Assembly: GCA_963576725.1 (NCBI GenBank)
Contig: OY755247.1
Location: 19,192,957 to 19,256,956 of the forward strand
Direction of reading: 5' to 3'
Length of the DNA stretch: 64,000 nucleotides
DNA from: Azorinus chamasolen
Taxonomy: Eukaryota; Mollusca; Bivalvia; Cardiida; Solecurtidae
Position numbers and translations under genes: made by a program. Below are positions 52,885 through 62,870 of this stretch, piece by piece (the stretch's first letter is position 1; each line of letters opens with the position of its first letter). The notes below the pieces were generated by a model, which was not told where the DNA came from, made no database searches, and saw nothing but the letters and a program-made list of their open reading frames with translations.

Positions 52885-53115
52885 TTAACCCTTTACCACA
52901 TGACTATTTAGCAAGAATTAATGACTATCAATATACATTAGCAGAAATTTATAAAGGCTTTATGTAACAGAATATTTTACCATTTCAGAAACTGTCAAAT
53001 ATTATCTTTATCATTTCATAAGCAAACAGAGAAGACCATGATCAGACGGCTCCTGCAGGAGGGTCTACTCTGTTTGCAAAGGCATGAAAAGATACCTCTA
53101 TCGGGTAAAGGGTTA
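52885..53115. mobile_element. PB-A MITE
   Basis: ttaaccctttaccacatg to ggtaaagggttaa; core cggctcctgcaggag with most of the right arm deleted. Confidence 0.75.
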
Positions 53116-53605
53116 AAGGTATACATGATTGTCATGGCAAGTAATACATAAACAAGTGAGTATTGTTGTGGCAGGTTCTTCATCATACATAAACATTCAA
53201 TATAATTTCTGTTTTTCATAGTTTATATGGCAGCCATTACAAAAACAGGAGTACTTGTAGATTTGCAAACAATGCAGATCCAAATCAGCCACTGCATGTT
53301 CAAAATAGTATCAGATCAGCGCTCTTACTATCTAGCACTCTTTGGAAGCTAATTTTCATGTCAAAATAAACCTTCACATGGCAAATATCCACAAACGAAT
53401 GAGTTGTGTTTAATGGCACCATAAAACTGTCAAAATTAAATGGCACAATCACATGAAGCACCTTCATAGATCTCTATCTCCTTTATGTTGAGATAAAAAA
53501 AATATAGTAAATAGATTCTGATTCTCAAAATCTATTGGAAAATCACAGATCTATACAGAAATATTCATTCAAAGCAAATAAATCAATAGGTGTATTCAAA
53601 TACTT
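53116..53605. other. Unassigned intergenic stretch downstream of the TRIM-like gene
   Basis: No recognisable element apart from scattered MITE scraps. Confidence 0.45.
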
Positions 53606-53609
53606 ATAT

Positions 53610-53700
53610 TGTCATTTCTCAACAAAACCCTATACATGTTGTCTATTTCAGGAGCTTTTTGCCAACATTGTCTGTTTCAATACATAGGGTATTGATCAAT
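53610..53700. repeat. FB-1, decayed
   Basis: ctcaacaaaaccctatacat to caatacatagggtattga. Confidence 0.5.
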
Positions 53701-53929
53701 TGAATAGTGTAACTTGTAGCACTGCAATATTGTAAATGTGTCAGTTAGTACTAGATCATAGATGTATACATTCAACTGCCATTGTGGTGACTATGTCGAG
53801 CTGGTCACAAGAGCAATCTCGAAAAATCATACTTTCAGAGCACAAAAATGCCAAGCACAACAATTAATTTCAACCCCGATAATAAGTTACCAGCCATAAG
53901 CTTATTTCCAAGATTACATGTATATTGAA

Positions 53930-54091
53930 CAGGTAAATGGTTAAGAAAAGACAATAAAAAAATTAATTGCCACGGTAAACAATAGAAACTCAGATCTGTA
54001 ACATGTAAGCATACTCAGAGCAGACCCTGATCAGACAGCTCCTGTTTGAAAAAAATATAAATATAGGCCTGATTATAAAGAAAAGGGTTAA
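53930..54091. mobile_element. PB-A, right part deleted
   Basis: cagaccctgatcagacagct then decayed right arm; tip gaaaagggttaa. Confidence 0.55.
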
Positions 54092-54117
54092 AGTACAGGT
54101 ACGTCCTCATACAATTA

Positions 54118-54516
54118 CAGTAAAACCCCTCTAAATCAGAATTTTAACATAAAAACAAGAGATGTCACAGTCACGTGACAAATGCCCCCGAAAATTGTAC
54201 CCGGTGACCTTGACCTTTGACCCATGGACCAGGGAGTTGAACGCGACACATCGTCTCTGTCTGGTGAAGCACAGACGGATGGACGGACTGACAGATGGAA
54301 GGACGGACAATGCGATTATTATATGCCCGCCTTTGGGGGCATAAAAAGAAGAATTTAGGCCCTTTTAGACAGGAGGCCACTTAATGCATCCTGAAAGTCA
54401 TGCAGAAAGCTTCTAGAGGAGTTTTCTGTACGACTTTCACCTTGCATTAAGCTGCCACCTATCTCCAAGGTATATTCATAATAAACTGAATGTCTGGTTT
54501 TAGAGAGGTTTTACTG
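54118..54516. mobile_element. PG-B MITE split by a short HH element
   Basis: cagtaaaacccctctaaatc to gagaggttttactg; centre agcttctagaggagtttt. Confidence 0.75.
54155..54345 (-). mobile_element. Short HH element nested in PG-B
   Basis: Minus strand: 5' hairpin tatgcccccaaaggcgggcata, 3' hairpin gtcac-gtgact-gtgac, atctcttgtt. It is 191 bp and splits the PG-B copy at 54118-54516. Confidence 0.75.
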
Positions 54517-54677
54517 AACTAGAACTTTTTCTCCACAGAAATACAAGGGTGTCAAAAAGTTAAGATACAAACAAGACATCAATTACTGTCACATCTGGAT
54601 AAAACATGTTTGAAAATGTCCTCATTATATCATTTGTAGCATCCTAGGAGATAAAGAGCTAAAAATTACTTTCGATT

Positions 54678-55827
54678 TCAAGACTTTCTGTAGGCAAATA
54701 TGGCAGCCAGACACAGGTAACCATACAATATGGCACAAATAACATTTTCTGCACAAGTCCCATCACTCTGCAGCCACAGACCAAGCTTGACTGCTCCTAT
54801 CAGCACAAAGATGCACACTATCACAGCAACAAGTCCTCGTATGGATAACCTAAATGAAAGCCAATTTCTAAGAAATCTTTTCTTCTCTCGTTGCATGAAC
54901 AAGGTATCAGATACCCTATTTGTTAACACACCTCTACCCACCCACAAATGACCCAATCTGTTCATGATCCGACCAGGCTTGAAAGAAAAGGAGTTCTGCC
55001 TAATCAGCTTATTGCTAACTGACTTTTGCGTAGAGTCAACCAGACCCTTGAACTTCTGGAAGCAAGATAACAATTCCAAACACATGTCCTCCTCCTGTAA
55101 CTCTCCAAGAAATGTAGCACCCCGTGTCAGCTGATCCACATAACCGGACAGTTCAGTTTCATAATCTCGAATTTCTTTCACATACTTGTCTCTCGTTGCC
55201 ATAATCTTCGCAATTTTTGCATCTGCCAGTTTTTGGATAGCCTGATTTACCGCAGTTGCATGTTCTTTGATTTGCTGTATGGCGTCATCTGCTGATTTCT
55301 CTCCATTCTTTTCTAGGTCACTCAGCTTTGTAAGTGAAGTCTTTACCTCTTTTGTATCTATTTGAAGCTTATCCAAATCAAATTGTAGATGCTTTCGGGC
55401 CAGTTGTAACTTCTTAGTCAATGTGATGGTATCATGTTTCTTGTGTGAATCGCAAACACATGACACGCAGATGACAGCATCACATGTCAGACAAAACATC
55501 TGCAGTGATTCGTCTTTGTGTTGACTGCAAAATCTCTCCGATGTTTGGTACTCCCCTATATTTCCTGTCTCAATTCTGATAATGTTTGGCTGTCGTCCGG
55601 TCATGTGCGTAAATAAACGGTGATCATGCACACAGAACTTGCAGATATCAAAATCACAGTCGATACATCTGTACTGGGACACCAACCAGTCTCTCTCACA
55701 CACTTCACAAATTCCAAAGTAAGGCTTTGAACCCAGTTCATCCTGTATACAGTTGATGTAGAAGTTTGGAGGAAAGTCTTTCACCCCACCCCTTGGCACA
55801 CAGACATCAGCTCTGCATTGCGGACAT
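54678..55827 (-). CDS. TRIM-like gene exon 2 (rest of RING to C-terminus)
   Basis: The minus-strand acceptor is tattatttag before 55827. The exon opens with RCPQCRADVC, completing the RING, and runs uninterrupted for 382 codons to TGA at 54680-54678. Being one long exon, it resembles a retrocopy-like or compact TRIM structure. Confidence 0.9.
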
Positions 55828-58800
55828 CTAAATAATACAAACAAGATGTGTTTGTGATACACAATGTCCCTACAGGCACAGGGACTTACAATGTTGACCT
55901 TTAACCTTTGTATGATCTTGATATGGTACTACAGTGCTCCCTCTCTACAACGACACCCTTTGGGATACGAAGATTGTATGTGTTGTTCAGAGGGAGTTGT
56001 TATAGGGAGGGAAAATCAAACATAATTAGCTTGTTTGCAGATCCCCAGATAAGGTGTATTTCAAGAACTAAGACCATTATGCCTCTATCAAACCCTGTGT
56101 TGTGACCACTCTTTAGAATCGTCACAAAGTGACGATTCTAAAGAGTGGTCACAACATAGGGTTTGATAGAGGCATAAAGAAAATACGATGGAAAAAAGTT
56201 GTTTCTGGAGCCTTGTTGTTTCGGAAACGGTGACATGCGTTGTTGTAAGGAGGGAATTGTTATTGAGAGGGCCGTTGTAGGGAGGGAGCACTGTACTCAA
56301 AAGTTGCAATTTCATCAGATGTGTATATACATGCCAACTTCATTGCCAAGTATGAAGTATTTGTCTTTAATCATTTACTTCATGAATATTCATGCTAATA
56401 ATGACATCCTGAATATTAACCCATTCCCTCATAGGCTATTTTTAGATCCAACCTCTTTGAATAAATCTACCGAAAAGGAGCAGTAACTCTAGAGAAAAGG
56501 AAAGTTTTAGAATTTTGCAATTTGAAACCATTGTGATAAATAGAGCATTTGCTCCTATAGGAGCAAATGCTCTATTAATCACGATGGCTTCAACAGGTGA
56601 CTTTTACAGAGACATAGAAAGGCGTATTAATGGAGGAAAGGGTTAAATAACTGGGTATTTATTTTTATAATGGCACAATTAAATAATTAAATTAATTAAT
56701 GACAGAAACTGCAGAATCGGACCTATATGTATTTCATTTCATCAGTAACTAGAGCAGACAGACCCTGATCAAACAGCTCCTTCAATAGGATACAATAGAG
56801 CACCAGTACTATGTGTGTCATGTTTACATATTAACTCTCTTGTCCATAATTATGTACACCATTTAATACCTCTGCAAAAGAGTAGACCCATATCAGACAG
56901 CTCCTGTAAGAGCTGTCTGATAAGAGTCTGCTCTGTTTGCTTATGTGATAATATAGATCTGATTCTATATTTTCTGACAGGGCCAAAAATTCCTGTGTCC
57001 ATCTGCCAATATAACAAGATGTGTTTGCGAAATACACTGCATGCCCCCGATATGACCTTTGACCTTGATGTATGATCCTGACCTTAATAAGTCAGCCCTA
57101 ACATTGTTTGCCTCATTGTTTTACACATGCAAGCAAAGCTGAAGTATGTATGTGCTTTGGCGACAAAATTATCGCCAACGTAAAAGTTAAGGGCCAAACA
57201 GACAATCCATTGCCAATGTACAGACAGGGCAAAAATAATAAACAAGAGGGCCATGATGGCCCTGATATCGCTCACCAGACAATCAGGAGAAGATTTTCAA
57301 AGTTTTCACTATGTTCTATAGAAAACTGGCCATCCCTGGGGTGGGGCTTTATTTCTTAGCATGACTTGACTGAAATTAGCACACAGTTTGGATTCTGATC
57401 TGATGCATACCTGTATATAACTTCGTATGTGGTTTGTACATGAGTTAATTGTAAGATTGATATGCATTAACCCTTTCCTCCATAAAAACGCCTTTATACG
57501 CCTCTGTAATAGTCACTTTATGAAACCATTGTAATAAATAGAGCATTTGCTCCATAGGAGTAAATGCTCTATTTATCACAATGGTTTCAAATCTACACAA
57601 TTCTGAAATTTTCCTTTTCTCTAATTAATGCTCCTTATCAGTAGATTTATTCAAAGAGGTAGGATCTGAAAATAGCCTATGAGGGAATGGGTTAAAAACA
57701 GTGTGAACAAACAGACACTAATTCTGAAGCAGACAACTTTATAGAGTTTTGACCAGGAATTTGACCTCTCCAGTGATTACATAACACAGACTGAGTATCT
57801 AGGGTCCTTCTAGCTCAGGGGAACCTTTATAGTGTAAGAGTCTATTTTAAAGTTAACCAACAGGGCAGGGCCAATTTTAACCTCAGAACTATGATATTAA
57901 CCAATTTCAATAAGTTATACTAAGTAAATCCATACACCAAATATCTAAGCTCTGTGACATGTAGTTTTTGACAAGAAGATTTTTAAAGTTTTCCCCATGC
58001 CTAACCTAAGTGAACCCAGCATTCTGCTACTTGTACAGAAAACAACAGTCAGCTAAAGAAAACTGGCCACCCCTGGGACCGTGGCGGGGCCAATTTTGAC
58101 TCCAGGGACATAATTTATATAACTTTGTAGAGGACCTATAGGTGATGCTATGTGCCAAAGATGAAAGCTGAGAACCCTGTAGATTCAGAGGAGAAGACTT
58201 TTAAAGGTTCAAATTGTTGACGACGCACACCGCACACCGCACGACGCACAACAAACGCCGACAGACGACAGACATCAGGCGATCACAAAAGCTCACCCTG
58301 AGCACTTTGTGCTCTGGTGAGCTAATAATATCCCCATTACAGGAATTTATGATCATGATGTCATTATTTCTTTCATGAATATTCATGGATTAAATGATTA
58401 ATGTAACAAGATTAATTCCAGTCAACTAATATATGCATGCAAAAGTACTGCTTCATATAAAGAAGGAAACATTGAACAATACACTGTTGTCCTACCAGTA
58501 GACTAAATTGAAGGCTTGTTGCAATTAGTTAGAATAGTTTTGCACCAAGCCCTCGAAATAGAGCAATGATACCATCTTACCTACCAAGGTACATTTTACT
58601 GTTTCCTTTTGAGTCATTTACAGACATAATCTATTTACCTAGTGAATACTCATGTTAGAAAAATATGTCTTATGAATATTGATTAGATGAATGGCAAATG
58701 GCGTTAGAACAAAGATTTTTTTGGTTTTGGCAGAACTAAAATCAGATCTATAAACAAACAGAGCAGAACCTGATCCTACAGGAGCTGTCTGATCTAAGTC

Positions 58801-59190
58801 CACCATTTGTAAATGCATAAATATGTATCTTTATATGTCAAAGAAATGGTTATACTCACACTAGCTGACAGACTTAAAAAAGTAAAATCACAAAATGGTA
58901 AAGTTTGAATTTTATTCACAAAATGCATATACAAAATTAAAATTTAATAATAGTAACTCGTGTTACAACAGCATGTGGGAACTTTAAGTTACAATATGAA
59001 ATTACAAACTATAAAAATACCTGAATAAGCGCCCTGAGGAAGATGAGGCATGTACATAGTCAAGCAGGCAGTTGAGGCAGACTGTGTGGTGACAGGTCAG
59101 TATTCTCGGATCCTTGTATTCATCCATGCATATTGGACACTGCAGCATACGGTCCCTGAGCCTTTCAATCTTTTCATTCTCCATAGTCAT
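54678..59190 (-). CDS. TRIM-like RING/B-box/coiled-coil protein with two C-terminal membrane segments
   Basis: Two coding exons (59190-59021 and 55827-54678) joined in phase 2 give about 439 residues. The RING finger is split by the intron: C18, C21, C33, H35, C38, C41 from exon 1, then C58 and C61 from exon 2, a complete C3HC4 set. A B-box1-like cysteine cluster (97-126) and a B-box2 with C157, H160, C169, C172, C177, C180 and H185 follow, then a coiled coil (about 190-330). The C-terminus has hydrophobic stretches near 387-408 and 418-435, so the protein is probably membrane-anchored. RING-B-box proteins are usually E3 ubiquitin ligases (family knowledge); the membrane anchor suggests ER or another endomembrane, as for vertebrate TRIM13 and TRIM59 (inference). 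No NHL, SPRY or filamin domain is present. I cannot assign an ortholog. Confidence 0.88.
55932..56293. mobile_element. PG-D MITE carrying an FB-1 foldback
   Basis: cagtgctccctctctacaac to tagggagggagcactg, TA on both sides, in the TRIM-like gene intron just upstream of exon 2. Confidence 0.7.
56079..56178. repeat. FB-1 foldback nested in PG-D
   Basis: 100-bp near-perfect palindrome centred on gtcacaaagtgac. Confidence 0.8.
56370..56780. mobile_element. PB-A carrying a nested PB-B
   Basis: tttacttcatgaatattcatg; resumes with aataactgggtatttat; ends in the left core arm. Confidence 0.6.
56416..56646. mobile_element. PB-B MITE nested in PB-A
   Basis: TTAA both ends, perfect core; inserted after gaata in a PB-A copy. 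Confidence 0.8.
56832..57012. mobile_element. PB-A MITE, right end lost
   Basis: ttaactctcttgtccata, core cagctcctgtaagagctg. Confidence 0.65.
57013..57100 (-). mobile_element. HH 3' fragment
   Basis: Minus strand ends gcatgca, gtgtatttcgcaaacaca, tcttg, like the tail of 16292-17492. Confidence 0.45.
57241..58325 (-). mobile_element. HH element (CTTGTT end) in TRIM-like gene intron
   Basis: Minus strand: 5' hairpin agctcacc..ggtgagct (58294-58323), 3' hairpin gggcc-atcat-ggccc, tcttgtt. A PB-B MITE (57467-57695) sits inside. Confidence 0.7.
57467..57695. mobile_element. PB-B MITE nested in an HH element
   Basis: ttaaccctttcctccat to gaatgggttaa; centre gctccataggagt. Confidence 0.8.
58328..58402. 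mobile_element. PB-A end remnant
   Basis: tcatgatgtcattatttc to ggattaaatgattaa. Confidence 0.5.
58628..58845. mobile_element. PB-A, decayed
   Basis: tatttacctagtgaatac; core tcctacaggagctgtctg. Confidence 0.55.
59021..59190 (-). CDS. TRIM-like gene exon 1 (first half of RING)
   Basis: Starts MTMENEKIERLRDRM, then CPICMDEYKDPRILTCHHTV. The donor on the minus strand is cag/gtattt at 59020. A second ATG two codons in could also be used. Only 8 bp separate the ATG from the TTAA end of a PB-C MITE at 59199. Confidence 0.87.
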
Positions 59191-59198
59191 TATGTCCT

Positions 59199-59451
59199 TT
59201 AACTTCCCTTTGCTTGCTCTTCACGTCAATATACCTACCTGTAAATAGTGAAGACCCAGATGAGACAGCTCCTGCAGGAGCTGTCTCATCAGGGTCTGCA
59301 CTATTTACAAGTTGATTGTGCAACCAGTGCACTCCACAGCAGTGATTGCACAGCGAAATACGTGTACACAGTGAAGATATATGTAATTATACAACAGGGC
59401 ATGGGTAAAGAAGGAGAAATGTATTTTAAAATTCAGCCAGAGAAGGGTTAA
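59199..59451. mobile_element. PB-C MITE abutting the TRIM-like start codon
   Basis: TTAA at 59199 and 59448; centre acagctcctgcaggagctgt. It lies 8 bp upstream of the ATG on the minus strand. Confidence 0.8.
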
Positions 59452-59682
59452 CCCTTTCCCCGTTCTGTATTCATGTAACTAATAATGATAACATAATTGT
59501 AAACTTTTCAAAGGAATTTGTTGCTTTGACAAAAACTGTAGAATCAGATCTAGCTCTATATCATGTCAAAGGCAAACAGAGCAGACCATAATTAGAAGGC
59601 TCCTATAAGAGCCGTCTGATTTGGGTTTACTAAAAATGTTTGCAAATGTGTGAAAATGCCTTTATATGAGGAAAAGGATTAA
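59448..59682. mobile_element. PB-A MITE upstream of the TRIM-like gene
   Basis: ttaaccctttccccgttc to aaaaggattaa; core ggctcctataagagcc; shares TTAA with PB-C. Confidence 0.75.
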
Positions 59683-59687
59683 AAACA

Positions 59688-60666
59688 AACTAGAAAATTG
59701 TGTCTGTAAGACACAGCGATGCCCTGTGTAGGTGCTTGCCTAGCTGCACGTAAAATCCCCAAGTCATTTTACCTTGACCTTGGGCTTGCGAGCAGCATGG
59801 GCCGGGTGCGTAATGAAAGTATGGATGGTGTTTATAATGTGTATATGCAATTCCACGCCAATAGCTATAGCGGTTAGTGAGATATAAGACGATGAAAAAA
59901 CTGTGACAACAAACTGCACCTAAAATTCCTAAGTCATTTGACCTTGGGCTTGCAGGCAGCATGGGCCGGGGGCATAATGAAAGTATGGATGGTCTTCAAT
60001 GTGTATATATGCAATTCCATGCCAATAGCTATAGCGGTTAGTGAGATATTAGATGATGAAAAAAACTATGTGAAAACCAACTGAACATAAAATTCCTAAG
60101 TCATTTGACCTTGACATTGGGCTTTTGGGCAGCATGGGTTGGGTGTTCAAAGAAAGTATAGATGGTATTTAATGTGTATATATGCAATTCCATATGAATA
60201 GCTGAAGTAGTTAAGAAGATGTAGCTAATAGTGGTTAGGGAGATATAAGACGAAAAAACTGTGACGACCAACTGCACGTAAAATTTCAAAGTCATTTGAC
60301 CTTGACCTTGCGGGCAGCATGGGCTTGGTGCGCAATGAAAGTATGGATGCTGTTTAATGTGTATATGCAATTCCATGGCAATAGCTACAGTGGTTTGGGA
60401 GATAAGACAATGAAAAAACTGTGACTACCAACTGCACGTAAAATTTCAAAGTCGTTTGACCTTGACTTTGGGCTTGCGGGCAGCATGGGTGGGGTGCCAA
60501 ATGATAGCACAGATGGTAATTGATGTGTATGTGAAGTTTCATGTGTATAAGAGTAGAAATTATTTAACATATAACACTTTATAGCAAAGCATGACGCAAG
60601 GATGGACAGACAGATGGATGGGTGCAAAACATAATGCCCCCTGACTGTCGTCACGGGGGCATAAAA
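59688..60666 (-). mobile_element. HH element with tandem body (CTAGTT end)
   Basis: Minus strand: 5' hairpin tatgcccccgtgac..gtcagggggcat, four units (cctaagtcatttgaccttg on the plus strand), 3' hairpin tgtgtc-ttaca-gacaca, attttctagtt. Confidence 0.75.
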
Positions 60667-60680
60667 AGATAATTTGTTAA

Positions 60681-60796
60681 AACAGAGACATGTCTCTGCT
60701 CGGAAAGACCCCAGACCGAGATTCGAATCCACAGCTGTGAGGGGCTAAGCTATTGTCATTTGAAGACCATAATCACTCAGCCACAGAGAACCCTGT
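60681..60796 (-). mobile_element. tRNA-derived SINE head (minus strand)
   Basis: Read on the minus strand, an A-box-like ctgtggctgagtgatt precedes ggattcgaatctcgg, a good B box. It is sandwiched between two HH elements. Confidence 0.55.
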
Positions 60797-60828
60797 CTCT
60801 GTTAATAATGGTGATAAGCCTAAGATGA

Positions 60829-61283
60829 AACAAGAGTGTTCTGAGGAACACATGTGTCATCTGCTCGCAACTGACACAAAAACTGTTAATATGCTGAAGT
60901 GTGAAAATCCGAACAAAGGGGAATAACTCAAAAAGAATCGCATGCAGAGTGATGGACCTTAGTTACATCAATGGTCCTCAATGAGAAGACACACGTGAAA
61001 TTTGAAAGCTCTATAATGATTAGATTAAAAATGAAAGCCAAAAAAGAAAGTGTGACGAAAATCCAAACAAAGGGGAATAACTCCAAAAGTATTGCATGCA
61101 GAGTGATGGACCTTAGTTACATCAATGGTCCTTAATGAGTCTTGAGAGGAAGACACATGTGAAATTTGAAAGCTCTATAACGATTAGTTTAGAAATGACA
61201 GCCAAAAAAATAAAGTGTGACAGACAGACAGACAACAGAAAAGTGATCTCTAAGTGACACACTGCCTCTCGGCAGGTGACACA
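60829..61283 (-). mobile_element. HH element (CTTGTT end), uninterrupted relative of 30713-32190
   Basis: Minus strand: 5' gtgtcacctgccgagaggca, 3' hairpin gtgttc-ctca-gaacac, tcttgtt. It contains a direct repeat of about 155 bp (ggggaataactc..cagagtgatggac). Confidence 0.75.
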
Positions 61284-61815
61284 ATTAGACTGCCAGTTCA
61301 GGAAAAGGTTTCTAATCTTGTGACATAGTGAGAAATTGAAAAAATACCTGAACATTGTAAATTACCATGTACATGATGTTAAATTTGTGAAATTTCATAA
61401 ATATATTTTTTGAAAATTCTCCAGAACTACGAGGATGTGAACATTGAGATTGTTTCTTGCAGTTTGGATTTATGAGCTAGCATATCTGAGGTCAGTTGCA
61501 CACGTTTGAATGATGTAATCACTACAAAAGTGCAGATTTACATTGAAAATTAGATCCAATATGACCAGATTGTAAAAAAGAAAATTAACAATTTCCACCC
61601 CGTATTTGATGTATTGCCATGAGACTGTAAGACGGCAACCATCACAAAACTAGCATGCTGTCTTACAGCTCATTGATGAGACTTAGTTGGCAACCAACTT
61701 GAAAATCGGACCCTGTGCACATCCATGATTTCTTTGCAGATTCGGCGAGAATCTCAGGGAAAAAGGGGGAGTAGTGTCACAGGCCTGGTACAGGTACTGG
61801 GTGAGAAGCAGTAAG
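61284..61815. other. Unassigned intergenic stretch
   Basis: No ORF; no terminal hairpin or MITE end found. A SINE follows at 61816. Confidence 0.5.
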
Positions 61816-61990
61816 CGGTTCGATCGATAGCTCAGTCGGTACAGCAATTGCCCTGTAAGTGAGGGTATGTACGTCCCAGGTTCGATCGCCAGTCTGACTG
61901 CATGTTTTTCACCAGTCCTATTAAAATGACAACGCTCTCTTTTGGGCCCAAACGAGTCAACGACTCAGCCAATGGCCAGCAGTAAAGGTA
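61816..61990 (+). mobile_element. tRNA-derived SINE
   Basis: A box tagctcagtcggta (61828-61841) and B box ggttcgatcgcc (61879-61890) lie at tRNA spacing. The arms do not fold as a full tRNA, and a non-tRNA tail follows. Confidence 0.6.
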
Positions 61991-62202
61991 ACTAGCTAAA
62001 AGGTAACTATGTCAAGGACCATAACTCTGTAGATAACCAAAAGTTGGTCGAGACAACTCCGATTCTGAATATTGCCCGACTCATTATCATAGTGTTGTTT
62101 AAAAAAAATGATGCGAAACTACGTTTACAAGTGTAAGTACCGTTTAAGAATAGAATAAGATAAAATAGTTATAACGATCTCAGTCCTACATGTGTCATAG
62201 AA

Positions 62203-62862
62203 GGGTGTCCGACGTTTCGGTAAATGACCGTTTCGGTAAATTGAATTTATAGAGTAACTCGATCCGACGTTTCGGTAAAAAGGTCATTATATAGTACTTA
62301 TCATATATTTTTCCAAAATGTCTTTAAGAAAACTTATTTATCAGGATTGATGTCATAGTTCTTAGAAATTTTATGTATTAGATCTATATTGTTGTTAAAT
62401 CAGTTTATTAACTGATAATTTTACCGCCACACAATACCGGTTTGCACCCGCTGACGGCACGTGTCATTGATAATTGTTGTTAGATGTTCGCACTCTTCTT
62501 TAAAAGTAGTCGCAATAAATACTTTTAATTATTGAGCAAACGTCGCCGAAATTAAAAATAATTGTATTAAATGGTAGTACCAGTTTGCATCCGCTGATGG
62601 TACGCGCCTTTGATAATTGTTATGCTTAATAGATGTTTGCACCTATGTTTAAAGGTAGTCGTAATAATAATAATCCGATCTATACACAGCTTGCACCCAG
62701 ATCACACAGAGCTACTTCATGTTCCAAACCTACAAAACCATGATAATACCTGTGTATATAATGACTATATATATATAATCACGTTTTTACCGAAACGTCG
62801 ATTCTATTTACTATATAAATTCAATTTACCGAACTGGTCATTTACCGAAACGTGGGTAAATC
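62203..62862. mobile_element. E4: element with word-array inverted ends (CGTTTCGGTAAA)
   Basis: A 660-bp insert flanked by tcatagaa (62195-62202 and 62863-62870). Both ends carry three ttcggtaaa words in opposite orientation, with about 70 bp of inverted similarity. It lies 1 kb upstream of PGAP3 exon 1. Confidence 0.72.
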
Positions 62863-62870
62863 TCATAGAA

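Noticed and set aside
61816..61890. Possible intact tRNA gene
   Set aside because: A and B boxes are present, but acceptor and anticodon stems do not pair and there is no T-run terminator; SINE head preferred.
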